A stretch of 64,000 bases of DNA from Pseudomonas sp. FP2309 (GCF_030687575.1 NZ_CP117439.1:1-64000); one strand, 5' to 3'; numbered from the stretch's first letter, positions 21,496-31,989 are shown. Translations and numbers: made by a program. Notes: generated by a model from the letters alone, not told the origin.

Positions 21496-22599
21496 ATGTA
21501 TCCGACAAACCGCCATGAAATATCCCCGTCAGAACTGGAAGCACGGCTACGCTTGCACAGGCTGCCGGAAGTAGGCACGAAGCGCTTTCGCGTGTTGATC
21601 GAAGCGTTCGGCAGCGCATCAAAAGCCATCAGCGCCCCGGCCAGTGCCTGGCGCTCCCTGGGCTTACCGGCCATCAGTGCCGATGCCCGACGCAGCGCTG
21701 AAATACGCGACGGAGCCAGCGACGCATTAGCCTGGCTGGCGCGTCCGGCCCAGCATTTGTTGATGTGGGACCAGCCTGAGTACCCGGCACTGCTGGCGCA
21801 GATCGACGATGCACCGCCGCTGTTATTCGTCGCCGGCGACCCCGCCATCCTCGAAAAACCGCAACTGGCGGTGGTCGGCAGCCGGCGCGCCTCGCGCCCC
21901 GGCATGGACACCGCCGCCGCGTTTTCCCGCAGCCTGGCGAGTGCCGGTTTTGTCATCACCAGTGGCTTGGCCCTGGGTATTGACGGCGCTGCGCACCAAG
22001 CGGCATTGGATGTGGGTGGACATACAATCGGCGTGCTCGGCACCGGGCTTGAAAATTTTTATCCACAGCGCCATCGGCGGCTCGCAGCGGCGATGATTGC
22101 CCAAGGCAGCGCGGTGGTTTCCGAGTTCCCGCTGGACGCCGTGCCCCAAGCGGGCAATTTCCCCCGACGCAATCGCATTATCAGCGGCCTGTCGCTGGGC
22201 GTGCTGGTGGTGGAGGCCAGTATCGCCAGCGGTTCGTTGATCACCGCAAAACTCGCCGCCGAGCAAGGGCGTGAGGTGTATGCGATCCCAGGTTCCATTC
22301 ATCATCCCGGCGCCAAAGGCTGTCACCAGTTGATTCGTGAAGGCGCGACCCTGGTGCAAACCATCGAGGACATTCTTGAGGGACTGCGCGGTTGGCAGGC
22401 ATTGTCGCGCCAAACGCCGATGCCGGTGGTGCACCCGCTGGTGACGCTGCTGCATGCGGCGCCCCATACCAGTGAAGCCCTGGCGATTGCCAGCGGGCGA
22501 CCGTTGTCCCAAGTGTTGGCAACCCTCACGGAGTTGGAGCTTGAGGGCCAGGTGATCTGCGAAAACGGGCGCTGGCTTGCGCGCGGTCCGCTTTCGTAG
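21496..22599 (+). CDS. dprA: DNA-processing protein DprA (Smf)
   Basis: DprA binds single-stranded DNA and loads RecA during natural transformation. The ATG at 21496 (MYPTNRHEISP) was chosen because AAGGA lies 8 bases before it; in-frame starts at 21472 (TTG) and 21487 (ATG) are alternatives. In 367 residues the extended Rossmann core has VVGSRRASRPG, LALGIDGAAHQAAL, GTGLENFYPQRH and FPRRNRIISGLS. A C-terminal winged-helix domain (about 300-367) follows. It lies 64 bases after the LysM-related gene and 76 before tsaC. Confidence 0.95.
   Translation: MYPTNRHEISPSELEARLRLHRLPEVGTKRFRVLIEAFGSASKAISAPASAWRSLGLPAISADARRSAEIRDGASDALAWLARPAQHLLMWDQPEYPALLAQIDDAPPLLFVAGDPAILEKPQLAVVGSRRASRPGMDTAAAFSRSLASAGFVITSGLALGIDGAAHQAALDVGGHTIGVLGTGLENFYPQRHRRLAAAMIAQGSAVVSEFPLDAVPQAGNFPRRNRIISGLSLGVLVVEASIASGSLITAKLAAEQGREVYAIPGSIHHPGAKGCHQLIREGATLVQTIEDILEGLRGWQALSRQTPMPVVHPLVTLLHAAPHTSEALAIASGRPLSQVLATLTELELEGQVICENGRWLARGPLS
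22059..22067 (+). other. Perfect DnaA box inside dprA
   Basis: A second TTATCCACA lies about 600 bases from the one upstream of dprA, within the coding region. Confidence 0.4.
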
Positions 22600-22675
22600 C
22601 AGCCAGGTTTATTGGAACTAGGTTTTGTAACGAAGATCGGTAAACTGCCCAGAGCTTTAGTCTGGAGAGTAAACA

Positions 22676-23233
22676 ATGGTCAACAGGTGGCGTGTGCTGG
22701 AAGCCGCACGAGAAATTCGCGCAGGCGCGGTGATTGCCTATCCAACCGAGGCAGTGTGGGGCCTGGGCTGCGACCCTTGGAACGAAGAAGCGGTGGACCG
22801 GCTGCTGGCGATCAAGAACCGCTCGGTGGACAAGGGGCTGATCCTGGTGGCCGACAATATTCGTCAGTTCGACTTTCTGTTCGAGGACTTCCCGGATACC
22901 TGGATCGAACGCATGGCGAGCACCTGGCCGGGGCCGAATACCTGGCTGGTGCCTCACCAGGATTTGCTGCCGGAATGGGTGACCGGCGTGCATGACACGG
23001 TGGCGCTGCGGGTCAGCGATCACCCGTTGGTACGGGATTTGTGTTCACTGGTGGGGCCGTTGATTTCCACCTCGGCCAACCCTCAGGGCCGTCCGGCTGC
23101 GCGCACGCGGATTCGCGTAGAGCAGTATTTCCGTGGCCAAGTGGACTTGGTCCTGGGCGGCGCCTTGGGTGGACGCAAGAACCCAAGCCTGATCCGCGAT
23201 CTGGTGACAGGTGATGTGGTGCGTCCGTCCTGA
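22676..23233 (+). CDS. tsaC: Threonylcarbamoyl-AMP synthase TsaC
   Basis: TsaC (YrdC/RimN) makes threonylcarbamoyl-AMP from threonine, bicarbonate and ATP, the first step of t6A tRNA modification. The 185-residue protein has the YrdC-fold motifs [27 protein letters not shown] and [11 protein letters not shown], and is the short single-domain form. It follows dprA in the conserved pseudomonad order dprA-tsaC-qor-hemF-aroE, though qor is inverted. A long inverted repeat lies just after the stop. Confidence 0.96.
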   Translation: MVNRWRVLEAAREIRAGAVIAYPTEAVWGLGCDPWNEEAVDRLLAIKNRSVDKGLILVADNIRQFDFLFEDFPDTWIERMASTWPGPNTWLVPHQDLLPEWVTGVHDTVALRVSDHPLVRDLCSLVGPLISTSANPQGRPAARTRIRVEQYFRGQVDLVLGGALGGRKNPSLIRDLVTGDVVRPS

Positions 23234-23254
23234 GACCGAGGCGTGCCCTTCGCC

Positions 23255-23322
23255 AGCAAGCCCGCACATTTTGATCGAGTGGTCACACCAGGGGCACCGA
23301 TCAAAAAATGTGCGGGCTTGCT
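23255..23322. repeat. Long REP-type inverted repeat between tsaC and qor
   Basis: The left arm AGCAAGCCCGCACATTTTGA and right arm TCAAAAAATGTGCGGGCTTGCT are near-perfect complements around about 20 unpaired bases. The element sits between convergent genes and probably stops transcription from both. Confidence 0.8.
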
Positions 23323-23360
23323 TGCGACAAGGGCCTCACAGCCCCTATAAGTCCATCGCC

Positions 23361-24338
23361 TTACGGCAGCAAAATCGTCGACCCGGTGGTGCGTCGCCCC
23401 GACAACTCGGTCTGCGCCTTCGCCGCATCCGCCAGCGCATACCGTTGGTTGATATCAATGCGCACCTTGCCGCTTTTGATCATCGAAAACAGATCATCCG
23501 CCATCGCCTGCAAGTTCGCCGCATTGTTGGCGTAGGTCGCCAGGGTCGGCCGGGTCACGTACAGCGAACCCTTCGCCGACAGAATCCCCAGGTTCACGCC
23601 GTCCACTGCGCCCGACGCATTCCCGAAACTCACCACCAGCCCACGGGGCGCGGTGCTGTCCAGCGACGTGAGCCACGTGTCCTTGCCGACGCCGTCATAC
23701 ACGACCGGGCACTTTTTACCGTCGGTCAGTTCCAGTACGCGCTGCGCGACGTTTTCCTTGCTGTAGTCGATGGTTTCCCACGCACCGAGGGCTTTGGCTA
23801 TGGCGGCTTTTTCCGGCGAACTCACGGTGCCGATCAACTTCACGCCCAACGCCTTGGCCCACTGGCAGGCCAGGGAGCCGACGCCACCGGCTGCCGCGTG
23901 GAACAGGATGGTTTCGCCCCCCTTCAACTCATAGGTCTGGCGCAGCAGGTACTGCACGGTCAGGCCCTTGAGCATGGCGCCGGCTGCTTGTTCGAAGCTG
24001 ATCTCATCGGGCAGGTGCACCAGATTGGCGGCGGGCAGTACGTGCAGTTCGCTGTACGCGCCCAGCGGGCCGCTGCCGTAGGCCACGCGGTCGCCGACTT
24101 TGAATTGGCTGACGTCACTGCCGACGGCATCCACCACCCCGGCGCCTTCCGCGCCCAGCCCGGATGGCAAGGCGGGCGGTGCGTACAGGCCGCTGCGGAA
24201 ATAGGTGTCGATAAAGTTCAGGCCGATGGCCTCGTTACGCACTCGAACCTGCTGCGGGCCCGGCTCCGCCGGCGTGTAGTCCACGTAGTCAAGAACGTCG
24301 GGGCCACCATGGACACTGAACTGGATACGTTTGGCCAT
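23361..24338 (-). CDS. qor: NADPH:quinone oxidoreductase (zeta-crystallin family)
   Basis: This is a medium-chain dehydrogenase/reductase of the QOR type, reducing quinones with NADPH. The start at 24338 (MAKRIQFSVHGGPDVL) gives 325 residues; a frame open to 24404 would add an atypical 22-residue tail. The NADPH motif is HAAAGGVGSLACQWAKALG, and the catalytic domain has GLNFIDTYFRSGLY and LGAEGAGVV. No structural zinc loop is present, as expected for QOR. It is convergent with tsaC and divergent from hemF. Confidence 0.95.
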   Translation of the reverse strand: MAKRIQFSVHGGPDVLDYVDYTPAEPGPQQVRVRNEAIGLNFIDTYFRSGLYAPPALPSGLGAEGAGVVDAVGSDVSQFKVGDRVAYGSGPLGAYSELHVLPAANLVHLPDEISFEQAAGAMLKGLTVQYLLRQTYELKGGETILFHAAAGGVGSLACQWAKALGVKLIGTVSSPEKAAIAKALGAWETIDYSKENVAQRVLELTDGKKCPVVYDGVGKDTWLTSLDSTAPRGLVVSFGNASGAVDGVNLGILSAKGSLYVTRPTLATYANNAANLQAMADDLFSMIKSGKVRIDINQRYALADAAKAQTELSGRRTTGSTILLP

Positions 24339-24369
24339 CTGCACTTCTCCTGGGTTCGAATTCGCGTAG

Positions 24370-25430
<1,061 letters not shown>

Positions 25431-25431
<1 letters not shown>

Positions 25432-26255
25432 TGGATCATTACGTCGTCTTCGGCAACCCTATCGGCCACAGCAAGTCGCCATTGATCCACCGCTTGTTCG
25501 CCGAGCAGACCGGTGAACAGTTGGACTACAGCACCTTACTCGCGCCGCTGGAGGGCTTTACCGACTGTGCCCGCGAGTTCTTTCAGCACGGCCGTGGCGC
25601 CAACGTCACCGTACCCTTCAAGGAAGACGCCTACCGCCTGGCCGACAGCCTCACCGAGCGCGCCCAGCGCGCTGGCGCGGTGAACACCCTGAGCAAGCTG
25701 GGCGATGGCACGTTGCTCGGTGATAACACCGATGGTGCTGGCCTGGTGCGGGACCTGACGGTGAACGCCGGGTTGAACCTGCAAGGCAAACGCATTCTGC
25801 TGCTGGGCGCCGGTGGCGCGGTGCGCGGGGTACTGGAGCCGTTGCTGGCGGAGCGACCAGCTTCGTTGATTATCGCCAATCGCACGGTAGAAAAAGCCGA
25901 AATGCTCGCCGAGCTGTTCGACGATCTGGGCCCTGTGTCTGCCAGTGGTTTCGACTGGCTGCGTGAGCCGGTGGACGTGATCATCAATGCTACGTCCGCC
26001 AGCCTGTCAGGCGACGTACCGCCGATCGCCGGCAGCTTGATCGAACCGGGCAAGACGTTTTGCTACGACATGATGTATGCCAAGGCGCCGACGGCGTTCT
26101 GCCGCTGGGCGACTGAACAGGGCGCCGCCGTGGCGATGGACGGGCTGGGCATGCTGGTTGAGCAGGCGGCCGAAGCGTTCTTCCTGTGGCGCGGCGTGCG
26201 TCCGGATTCGGCGCCGGTGTTGGCTGAACTGCGTCGACAGTTGGCGTCTGCGTAA
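25431..26255 (+). CDS. aroE: Shikimate dehydrogenase (NADP+)
   Basis: AroE reduces 3-dehydroshikimate to shikimate in the aromatic amino acid pathway. The 274-residue protein has the substrate-binding start [11 protein letters not shown], catalytic Lys64 in [11 protein letters not shown], Asp101 in [10 protein letters not shown], the NADP glycine motif [15 protein letters not shown] with NRTVEKA, and [13 protein letters not shown] near the end. It is coupled to hemF and converges with the SulP gene across a 21-base spacer with no obvious terminator. Confidence 0.97.
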
Positions 26256-26276
26256 ATCCCGCCGCGTCAGCGCTGT

Positions 26277-27845
26277 TCAGTCTTCAAAGTGGATGGGGCA
26301 TTTTTCGGCCCCCTCCAGCTTCCTCAATTCCTCAACCACCTGCGGCCTGGCTCGGCGCAACGTCAGGCTACGCCCCAGCCCTCTTAACCGCCGCGCCTCC
26401 TGATGCAGCATCTCCACCCCGGAATAGTCGATAAAATTGATCTGCTGCGCCTCGATCACTACCCGCTGGCCCTGCAAGCTTTGCAGGCGCACTTGCAGGT
26501 AATGGCTGGCGCCGAAAAAGATCGAGCCACCCACGCGCAATACATCGTCCTCACCGTCGCGCCATTGCTGCACGCGAGGTTGTGAGGTGCGCTTGAGGTA
26601 GAAAAACAGCGAGGCCAGCACGCCCGCGTAGATCGCGGTTTGCAACTCCAGCAGCAACGTCGCGACGCAGGTCAGGCTCATCACCACGAACTCCGCACGG
26701 CTGACCCTGAACAAGGCACGCACGCCGCGATGATCCACCAGGCCCCAGCAAATCAGCAGAATGCTCGCGGCCATGCTCGGGATTGGAATATGCGCGATCA
26801 GCGCCGCGCCGAACAACGCAAACAGTGCTACCCAGAGCGCGGAGAACACCCCGGCCAATGGCGAACAGGCGCCGGCCTCGTAGCTCAGGCCTGAGCGGGT
26901 GAAGGAGCCGGCCGACAAGTAACCGGAAAAAAATCCACCGACGATGTTGGACAAGCCCTGCGCACGCACTTCCTGATTCGCATCGAGCAGTTGTTGCGAA
27001 CGCGCCGAAAGTGAGCGGGCAATCGACAGGCTGGTCACCAACCCCAGCATGCCCAAGGCCACGGCGCTCGGCAGCAGACGCAGGATCATGTCCGGGTCCA
27101 GCGGTAAGGGGCTGAACGGCGGCAGTTTGCCGATAAACGCGCTGACCAACGCCACGTGCCCGAACATCGCCGGCCACAGCCAAACCGCCAGGCTGCCGCA
27201 CGCCAGGGCGATCAACAGGGTCGGCCAACGTGGCACCCGATACTTGAGCAATGCGCCCACCAGTAAGGTGCCCAGGCCCAGCGTCAGCGAGGCGTGGTCC
27301 CACTCGCCGCCATGCTCGATCAATGCCATCAGGCTATTGATCGCCGTGGCCTGGCTCGGCAGGTCCAGCCCCAGCAGGTTCGGCAACTGCCCCAGGGCGA
27401 TCACCACGGCGGCGCCCAGGGTGAAACCGAGCACCACCGAATGGGAGATGAAATTCACCAGCGCACCAAAGCGCAGCATGCCCAGCAGCCACTGGAACAC
27501 CCCGGCGAGGAATGTCAGCAACAGGATCAGGGTGATGTAGTCCTTCGAGCCCGGCACGGCCAACGGACTGATGCTGGCGTAGAGCACAATGGAAATCGCC
27601 GCTGTTGGCCCACAGATCAGGTGCCACGACGAGCCCCACAGGCAGGCGATCAACACCGGGATGATCGCGGCGTACAGGCCGTATTCCGGTGGGAGCCCGG
27701 CGATCAGCGCGTAGGCAATCGACTGCGGCAAGGCGAGCACGGCGCCGCTGAGACCGACCATCGCGTCCCGCCCGACGCTGGCGCGGGTCTGGCGCGGTAG
27801 CCAACTGAGGAAAGGAAAGAGGGTGTGGCGGTTGGGCCGGGGCAT
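26277..27845 (-). CDS. SulP-family inorganic anion permease with STAS domain
   Basis: A 522-residue membrane protein with about 10-12 helices and the SulP signature GLPPEYGLYAAIIPVLIA, followed by a cytoplasmic STAS domain (about 420-510, QINFIDYSGVEMLHQEARRL). The ATG at 27845 (MPRPNRHTLFPFLSW) precedes the first conserved segment; a longer frame to 27938 would read through a REP element. SulP proteins carry sulfate or bicarbonate. Lying on the same strand downstream of choline-sulfatase genes, export or uptake of sulfate is plausible, but a REP palindrome separates it from choX, so co-transcription is uncertain. Confidence 0.9.
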   Translation of the reverse strand: MPRPNRHTLFPFLSWLPRQTRASVGRDAMVGLSGAVLALPQSIAYALIAGLPPEYGLYAAIIPVLIACLWGSSWHLICGPTAAISIVLYASISPLAVPGSKDYITLILLLTFLAGVFQWLLGMLRFGALVNFISHSVVLGFTLGAAVVIALGQLPNLLGLDLPSQATAINSLMALIEHGGEWDHASLTLGLGTLLVGALLKYRVPRWPTLLIALACGSLAVWLWPAMFGHVALVSAFIGKLPPFSPLPLDPDMILRLLPSAVALGMLGLVTSLSIARSLSARSQQLLDANQEVRAQGLSNIVGGFFSGYLSAGSFTRSGLSYEAGACSPLAGVFSALWVALFALFGAALIAHIPIPSMAASILLICWGLVDHRGVRALFRVSRAEFVVMSLTCVATLLLELQTAIYAGVLASLFFYLKRTSQPRVQQWRDGEDDVLRVGGSIFFGASHYLQVRLQSLQGQRVVIEAQQINFIDYSGVEMLHQEARRLRGLGRSLTLRRARPQVVEELRKLEGAEKCPIHFED

Positions 27846-27890
27846 CGCAGACTCGGATAAAAAGGCGTGTTGGGGGCAGGTTATCAGGTT

Positions 27891-27938
27891 GTGGCGAGCT
27901 TGCTTGCGCAGGCTGGCGCGAGCAAGCCCGCTCGCCAC
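27891..27938. repeat. REP palindrome between choX and the SulP gene
   Basis: Arms GTGGCGAGCTTGCTTGCGC and GCGCGAGCAAGCCCGCTCGCCAC form a hairpin of the GCGAGCAAGC type typical of pseudomonad REPs. It may stabilise the upstream mRNA or end the choX transcript. Confidence 0.8.
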
Positions 27939-27965
27939 AGTAGGGTGATCTTGCAGGCGCGCGTT

Positions 27966-28880
27966 TTAGAGTTGGGCTTTGACCGCCGGCAACGCCTCTT
28001 TGCCATCCACGGTTTTCACGCCGTCGAGCCACTTATCCAGCACCGCCGGGTTGGCCTTGATCCACGCCTTTGCCGCATCGGCGTTGCTGACCTTTTTGTT
28101 GGCCACTTCGGCCATGATGCTGTTCTCCATCTCCTGGGTAAAACTCAGGTTGGTCAGCAGTTTTCCTACGTTCGGGCAGGCCTGTGCATAACCCTTGCGA
28201 GTCAGGGTGTAGACGCTGCCGGTGTCGCCGAAGTACTTCTCGCCACCTTTGAGGTAGTGCATCTTCAACTGCACGTTCATCGGGTGCGGCGTCCAGCCGA
28301 GGAAGGTGACGAAGCGTTGTTTCTTCACCGCCCGCGAGACTTCGGCAAGCATTGCCTGTTCGCTGGACTCGATCAGCTTCCACTGGCCGAGGTCGAAGTC
28401 GTTTTTCTTGATGATCTCCTGCAACGAAATGTTGGCCGGTGCGCCAGAGCCGATCCCGTAGATCTTCTTGTCGAACTTGTCGGCGAATTTATTCAGATCG
28501 GCGAAGTCATGCACACCCGCGTCCCATACATAGTCCGGTACGGCGAGGGTGAACTCGGTGCCGTCGAGGTTTTTCGCCAGTTGCACGACGTCGCCATTGG
28601 CCACGAATTTATCGTAGAAGCCCTGCTGCGCCGGCATCCAGTTGCCCATGAATACATCCACCTGGCCGTCCTTGAGCCCGCCAAAGGTGATCGGCACCGC
28701 CAGGGTGTCGACTTTGGCTTTGTAGCCCATGCCCGTCAGCAAAAAACCGGTGATGGCGTTGGTCGCGGCAATGTCACTCCAGCCGGGATCGGCCATTTTC
28801 ACCGTTTCACACTTGGCGTCCGCGTACACATTGGCGCTGCTCAACGCCAGAATGCCCAGCATTACCGTTAACTTTTGCAT
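27966..28880 (-). CDS. choX: Choline ABC transporter substrate-binding protein ChoX
   Basis: This periplasmic binding protein of the glycine-betaine/choline class (OpuAC fold) has 304 residues, with a signal peptide of about 20 residues (MQKLTVMLGILALSSANVYA). Aromatic segments MGNWMPAQQGF and FLGWTPHPMN fit the tryptophan box that holds the trimethylammonium group. It follows betC by 16 bases and is surely co-transcribed. No permease or ATPase gene lies nearby, so it must borrow a ChoV/ChoW system coded elsewhere. Choline set free by BetC is the expected ligand. Confidence 0.93.
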   Translation of the reverse strand: MQKLTVMLGILALSSANVYADAKCETVKMADPGWSDIAATNAITGFLLTGMGYKAKVDTLAVPITFGGLKDGQVDVFMGNWMPAQQGFYDKFVANGDVVQLAKNLDGTEFTLAVPDYVWDAGVHDFADLNKFADKFDKKIYGIGSGAPANISLQEIIKKNDFDLGQWKLIESSEQAMLAEVSRAVKKQRFVTFLGWTPHPMNVQLKMHYLKGGEKYFGDTGSVYTLTRKGYAQACPNVGKLLTNLSFTQEMENSIMAEVANKKVSNADAAKAWIKANPAVLDKWLDGVKTVDGKEALPAVKAQL

Positions 28881-28896
28881 GGCCTTCCCTCTGTGT

Positions 28897-30411
28897 TTAT
28901 TGGTTTTGGCAGGGTTGTGGATAACGTGCCTTGCGCTCCAGGTCGTCGAGGTCGATATGGTTGCGCATGTATTGCTGACTGGCGTCCACCAGCGGCTGGT
29001 GATCCCAGCTCTTCAGCTTGCCTTGGGTCAGTGCCTCGAACACCAGGCGACGACGACGCTGGCTTGCGAGCACCTGTTGGTGAATCGCCGGAATGTCCCA
29101 TTTGGCTCGCGCCTCGTTCAGGAAAGCCTCGAACAGCGCCCGATGCTGCGGCGATGCGCTGAGCTCTTGCTGCTCCCGAGGGTCGTTGCGTACATCGAAC
29201 AGCAGGCAGGGATCGTCCTCGCTGTAGATAAATTTGTAGGCCCCCCGGCGAATCATCATCAGCGGGCCGACGGTGCCTTCGGCCATGTATTCGCCGAACA
29301 CTTCGTCGTGGCCGCCCTGCCCTTGCAAGTGTGGCATCAGCGAGCGGCCATCGAGTGGCAGGCGCGGGTCCAACTGGCCGCCGGCCATTTCCACCAGGGT
29401 CGGCAGCAGGTCAGCGGTTGACACCGCGCTGGCGACGCGAGCCGCTGCGAACTGCCCCGGTGCACTGACCAGCAATGGCACGCGGGCGGCCATTTCAAAC
29501 CAGTGCATTTTGTACCAGAGGCCACGCTCGCCGAGCATGTCGCCGTGGTCGCCGGAGAACACGATGATCGTATCGTCGGCCAGGCCGGTGTCCTCCAGGG
29601 TTTGCAGCAGCTTGCCGACGTTGCTGTCGATGTAACTGCACGCGCCGAAGTAGGCGCGGCGCGCATCGCGGATCTTATCCACCGGCAGCGGTTTGTCCCA
29701 CAGGTCGTAGACCTTGAGCAGGCGCTTGGAATGCGGGTCCAGATCCGCTTGCGCAGGCGTTGCAGGCAAGGGAATGTCACTGTCGTCGTACAGGTCCCAG
29801 AACGGTTTGGGAATGGTGTATGGGTCGTGGGGATGGGTCATCGACACGGTCAGGCAGAACGGCTGGTCGCCGTCCTCGCGAATATGATCAAACAGGTACT
29901 GCTGGGCCTTGAACACCACCTCCTCGTCGAAATCCAGCTGGTTGGTGCGCACGCACGGTCCGGCCTGCAGTACCGATGACATGTTGTGGTACCAGGTGGG
30001 GCGTACGTCCGGTTCGTCCCAGTTCACCGCCCAGCCGTAGTCGGCGGGGTAGATGTCGCTGGTCAGGCGCTCTTCATAGCCGTGCAACTGGTCGGGGCCG
30101 CAAAAATGCATCTTGCCTGACAGCGCAGTACGGTAGCCGAGGCGTCGCAGGTAGTGGGCATAGGTCGGTACGTCGGCGGGGAAATCCGCCGCGTTGTCGT
30201 AGGCGCCGATCTTGCTCGGCAACTGGCCGCTGACCAGGGTAAAGCGCGACGGCGCGCACAGCGGGCTGTTGCAGTAGGCGGCGTCGAACACCACACCCTG
30301 TTCGGCAAGGCGGCTCAGGTTTGGCAGCTTGATCGGGGAAGGTCCGTAGAACGGCAGCATCGGCGCAGCCATTTGATCGGCCATGATAAAAAGAATGTTC
30401 TTGCGCTTCAT
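28897..30411 (-). CDS. betC: Choline-sulfatase BetC
   Basis: BetC hydrolyses choline-O-sulfate to choline and sulfate, feeding osmoprotection and carbon or sulfur supply. The ATG at 30411 (MKRKNILFIMADQ) gives 504 residues. The formylglycine site is Cys52 in LCAPSRFTLVSGQLPS (C-x-P-S-R), the metal site includes Asp12 and FSGDHGDMLGERG, and the C-terminal extension is that of choline-sulfatases. It is divergent from the LysR gene at 30515, its likely regulator, and leads betC-choX. The sequence is cytoplasmic, with no signal peptide. Confidence 0.95.
   Translation of the reverse strand: MKRKNILFIMADQMAAPMLPFYGPSPIKLPNLSRLAEQGVVFDAAYCNSPLCAPSRFTLVSGQLPSKIGAYDNAADFPADVPTYAHYLRRLGYRTALSGKMHFCGPDQLHGYEERLTSDIYPADYGWAVNWDEPDVRPTWYHNMSSVLQAGPCVRTNQLDFDEEVVFKAQQYLFDHIREDGDQPFCLTVSMTHPHDPYTIPKPFWDLYDDSDIPLPATPAQADLDPHSKRLLKVYDLWDKPLPVDKIRDARRAYFGACSYIDSNVGKLLQTLEDTGLADDTIIVFSGDHGDMLGERGLWYKMHWFEMAARVPLLVSAPGQFAAARVASAVSTADLLPTLVEMAGGQLDPRLPLDGRSLMPHLQGQGGHDEVFGEYMAEGTVGPLMMIRRGAYKFIYSEDDPCLLFDVRNDPREQQELSASPQHRALFEAFLNEARAKWDIPAIHQQVLASQRRRRLVFEALTQGKLKSWDHQPLVDASQQYMRNHIDLDDLERKARYPQPCQNQ
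28916..28924 (-). other. Perfect DnaA box (minus strand) at the betC 3' end
   Basis: TGTGGATAA is the complement of TTATCCACA. It lies at the last codons of betC. Confidence 0.4.
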
Positions 30412-30514
30412 GGGTTCTCGGCATTCCATAGGCGATGTTTATGCCAATGAGCATGCAGCCCATGGAAAACGGGGTAAAGCCCATGAAAAGCAATGTCTAG
30501 GATAAGTACCGCTT

Positions 30515-31465
30515 ATGTATGAATCCCTCGGTAGTGTGTCCCTCGACCTGCTGCGCGCGTTCGAAGCGGCCGCACGCCATCGCAGCTTCACCGCGGCGGC
30601 CATGGAGTTGGGCACCACCCAGCCGGCGATCAGCCAGCAGATCAAGCGACTCGAGGAACAACTGGCTATTCGCCTGTTTGATCGCATCTACCGTGGCATT
30701 GAGCTGACCGACGCCGGCGCCCTGTTGTTCGAACACGCGCAAGGGGGATTGCAGGCCATCAACGCCGGCCTCAGCGCCATTACCCAACAAGACCAGCACG
30801 AAGTACTGCAAGTGGCCACCGACTTCGCGTTCGCCGCCTACTGGCTGATGCCGCGCCTGCACCGCTTCCACCAGGCCAACCCGCAGGTGGATGTGAGCCT
30901 GGTGACCAGCGAGCGCAACCACGCCACGCTGCGCAGTGACATCGACGTGGCTGTACTGTTTGGCGACGGCCGCTTCAAGCAAGGCGATAGCCTGTGGCTG
31001 TTCAACGAGGAAGTGTTCCCGGTGTGCAGCCCGCAATGGCTCCAGGCCCAGGCCACGCCGCTGACTGTACAAAATTTGCACGATTTTCCGTTGCTGCACC
31101 TGCGCCAGGAAAACAACAGCCAGTGGTTCGACTGGAGCGGCGTGTTTCGCGAATTGGGGATCGCCGTTGCGCCCACGCCCGGTCAATTGCGGTTCGATAA
31201 CTACACGCTGCTTATCCAGGCCGCGATCGCCGGCCAGGGCGTCGCCATCGGCTGGCGCCACCTGGTGGACAACCTGCTGGAGCAGAACTGGCTGTGCCGG
31301 CCGTTCGGCGAAACGGTGATGTCACGGTTCGGTTATTACGTGGTGCAGCCCCAACGCAAACGCCGGGGGCAACTGGTGGACCGATTTGTCGAGTGGCTGC
31401 TGGCGGAGCAAGCCAGCAGCGCGCAGTCATTGACCGGGCTGGCCCTGCCGTCGATTGCGGTCTAG
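30515..31465 (+). CDS. LysR-family choline-sulfate utilisation regulator
   Basis: A 316-residue LysR-type regulator with an N-terminal helix-turn-helix ([19 protein letters not shown], then LGTTQPAISQQIKRLE) and a C-terminal effector-binding domain of the GcvA-like type. Its divergent position next to betC-choX matches the family known as choline-sulfate utilisation transcription factor. The shared 103-base spacer must contain its operator and both promoters. Choline or choline-O-sulfate is the probable co-inducer. This assignment is by family and context. Confidence 0.9.
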   Translation: MYESLGSVSLDLLRAFEAAARHRSFTAAAMELGTTQPAISQQIKRLEEQLAIRLFDRIYRGIELTDAGALLFEHAQGGLQAINAGLSAITQQDQHEVLQVATDFAFAAYWLMPRLHRFHQANPQVDVSLVTSERNHATLRSDIDVAVLFGDGRFKQGDSLWLFNEEVFPVCSPQWLQAQATPLTVQNLHDFPLLHLRQENNSQWFDWSGVFRELGIAVAPTPGQLRFDNYTLLIQAAIAGQGVAIGWRHLVDNLLEQNWLCRPFGETVMSRFGYYVVQPQRKRRGQLVDRFVEWLLAEQASSAQSLTGLALPSIAV

Positions 31466-31496
31466 CCTTTGGCGCACATTGGATCCGGAGCCCGCC

Positions 31497-31823
31497 ATGC
31501 AACGTATCAAGGGCTATCACGCCCATATCTACTTTGACGCCAGCACCCTCGATCAGGCGCGCACCTTGTGCGAGGACGCGGTAAAACTCTTCCCGCTGCA
31601 AATGGGGCGCATGCATGAGCGTCCCGTCGGCCCGCACCCGGACTGGAGCTGCCAGCTGGCATTTGCCCCGGAGTACATTGGCGTGGTGCTGCCGTGGCTG
31701 GCGCTGCATCGCAACGGTCTGGTGGTGTTCCTGCACCCGGACACCGGCAATGACCTGAAAGACCACACCGATTACGCGATCTGGATGGGGGCCATGCGCA
31801 CCCTGGACCTGAGCGCTTTTTAA
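31497..31823 (+). CDS. DOPA 4,5-dioxygenase family protein
   Basis: A 108-residue protein of the DOPA 4,5-dioxygenase-like family (MQRIKGYHAHIYFDASTLDQA, then HERPVGPHPDWSCQLAF, LHRNGLVVFLHP and DHTDYAIWMG). The conserved His residues (His8 and His10 in YHAHIYF, plus the HERPVGPHP and FLHP segments) could bind Fe(II) for extradiol ring cleavage. The ATG at 31497 follows GGAG. It starts 31 bases after the LysR gene and may be co-transcribed, though no link to choline sulfate is known. The true substrate is unknown. Confidence 0.8.
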   Translation: MQRIKGYHAHIYFDASTLDQARTLCEDAVKLFPLQMGRMHERPVGPHPDWSCQLAFAPEYIGVVLPWLALHRNGLVVFLHPDTGNDLKDHTDYAIWMGAMRTLDLSAF

Positions 31824-31889
31824 CCTACTTCGCCAATCACTACGTCTGAACTGCCCTGAAAGGCCGTAGAGCTTCGTTTGTCATTCTCC

Positions 31890-31918
31890 CAATATATGGG
31901 ACTGATATTTATATATTG
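31890..31918. promoter_or_regulatory. Inverted repeat in the dgo promoter region
   Basis: CAATATAT and ATATATTG form a perfect inverted repeat around 13 bases in the AT-rich leader 70-100 bases before dgoK. It is a candidate operator for a galactonate regulator or part of the promoter; no factor has been assigned. Confidence 0.4.
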
Positions 31919-31989
31919 AGATATGTCGAGGCATAGGTTTATATTCGCCCATCCGCTTTTTTCGGCACCCACTCATTTCAGGTGAAGCG

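Noticed and set aside
26256..26276. Possible operon between aroE and the SulP gene
   Set aside because: The genes face each other on opposite strands, so they cannot share a transcript.
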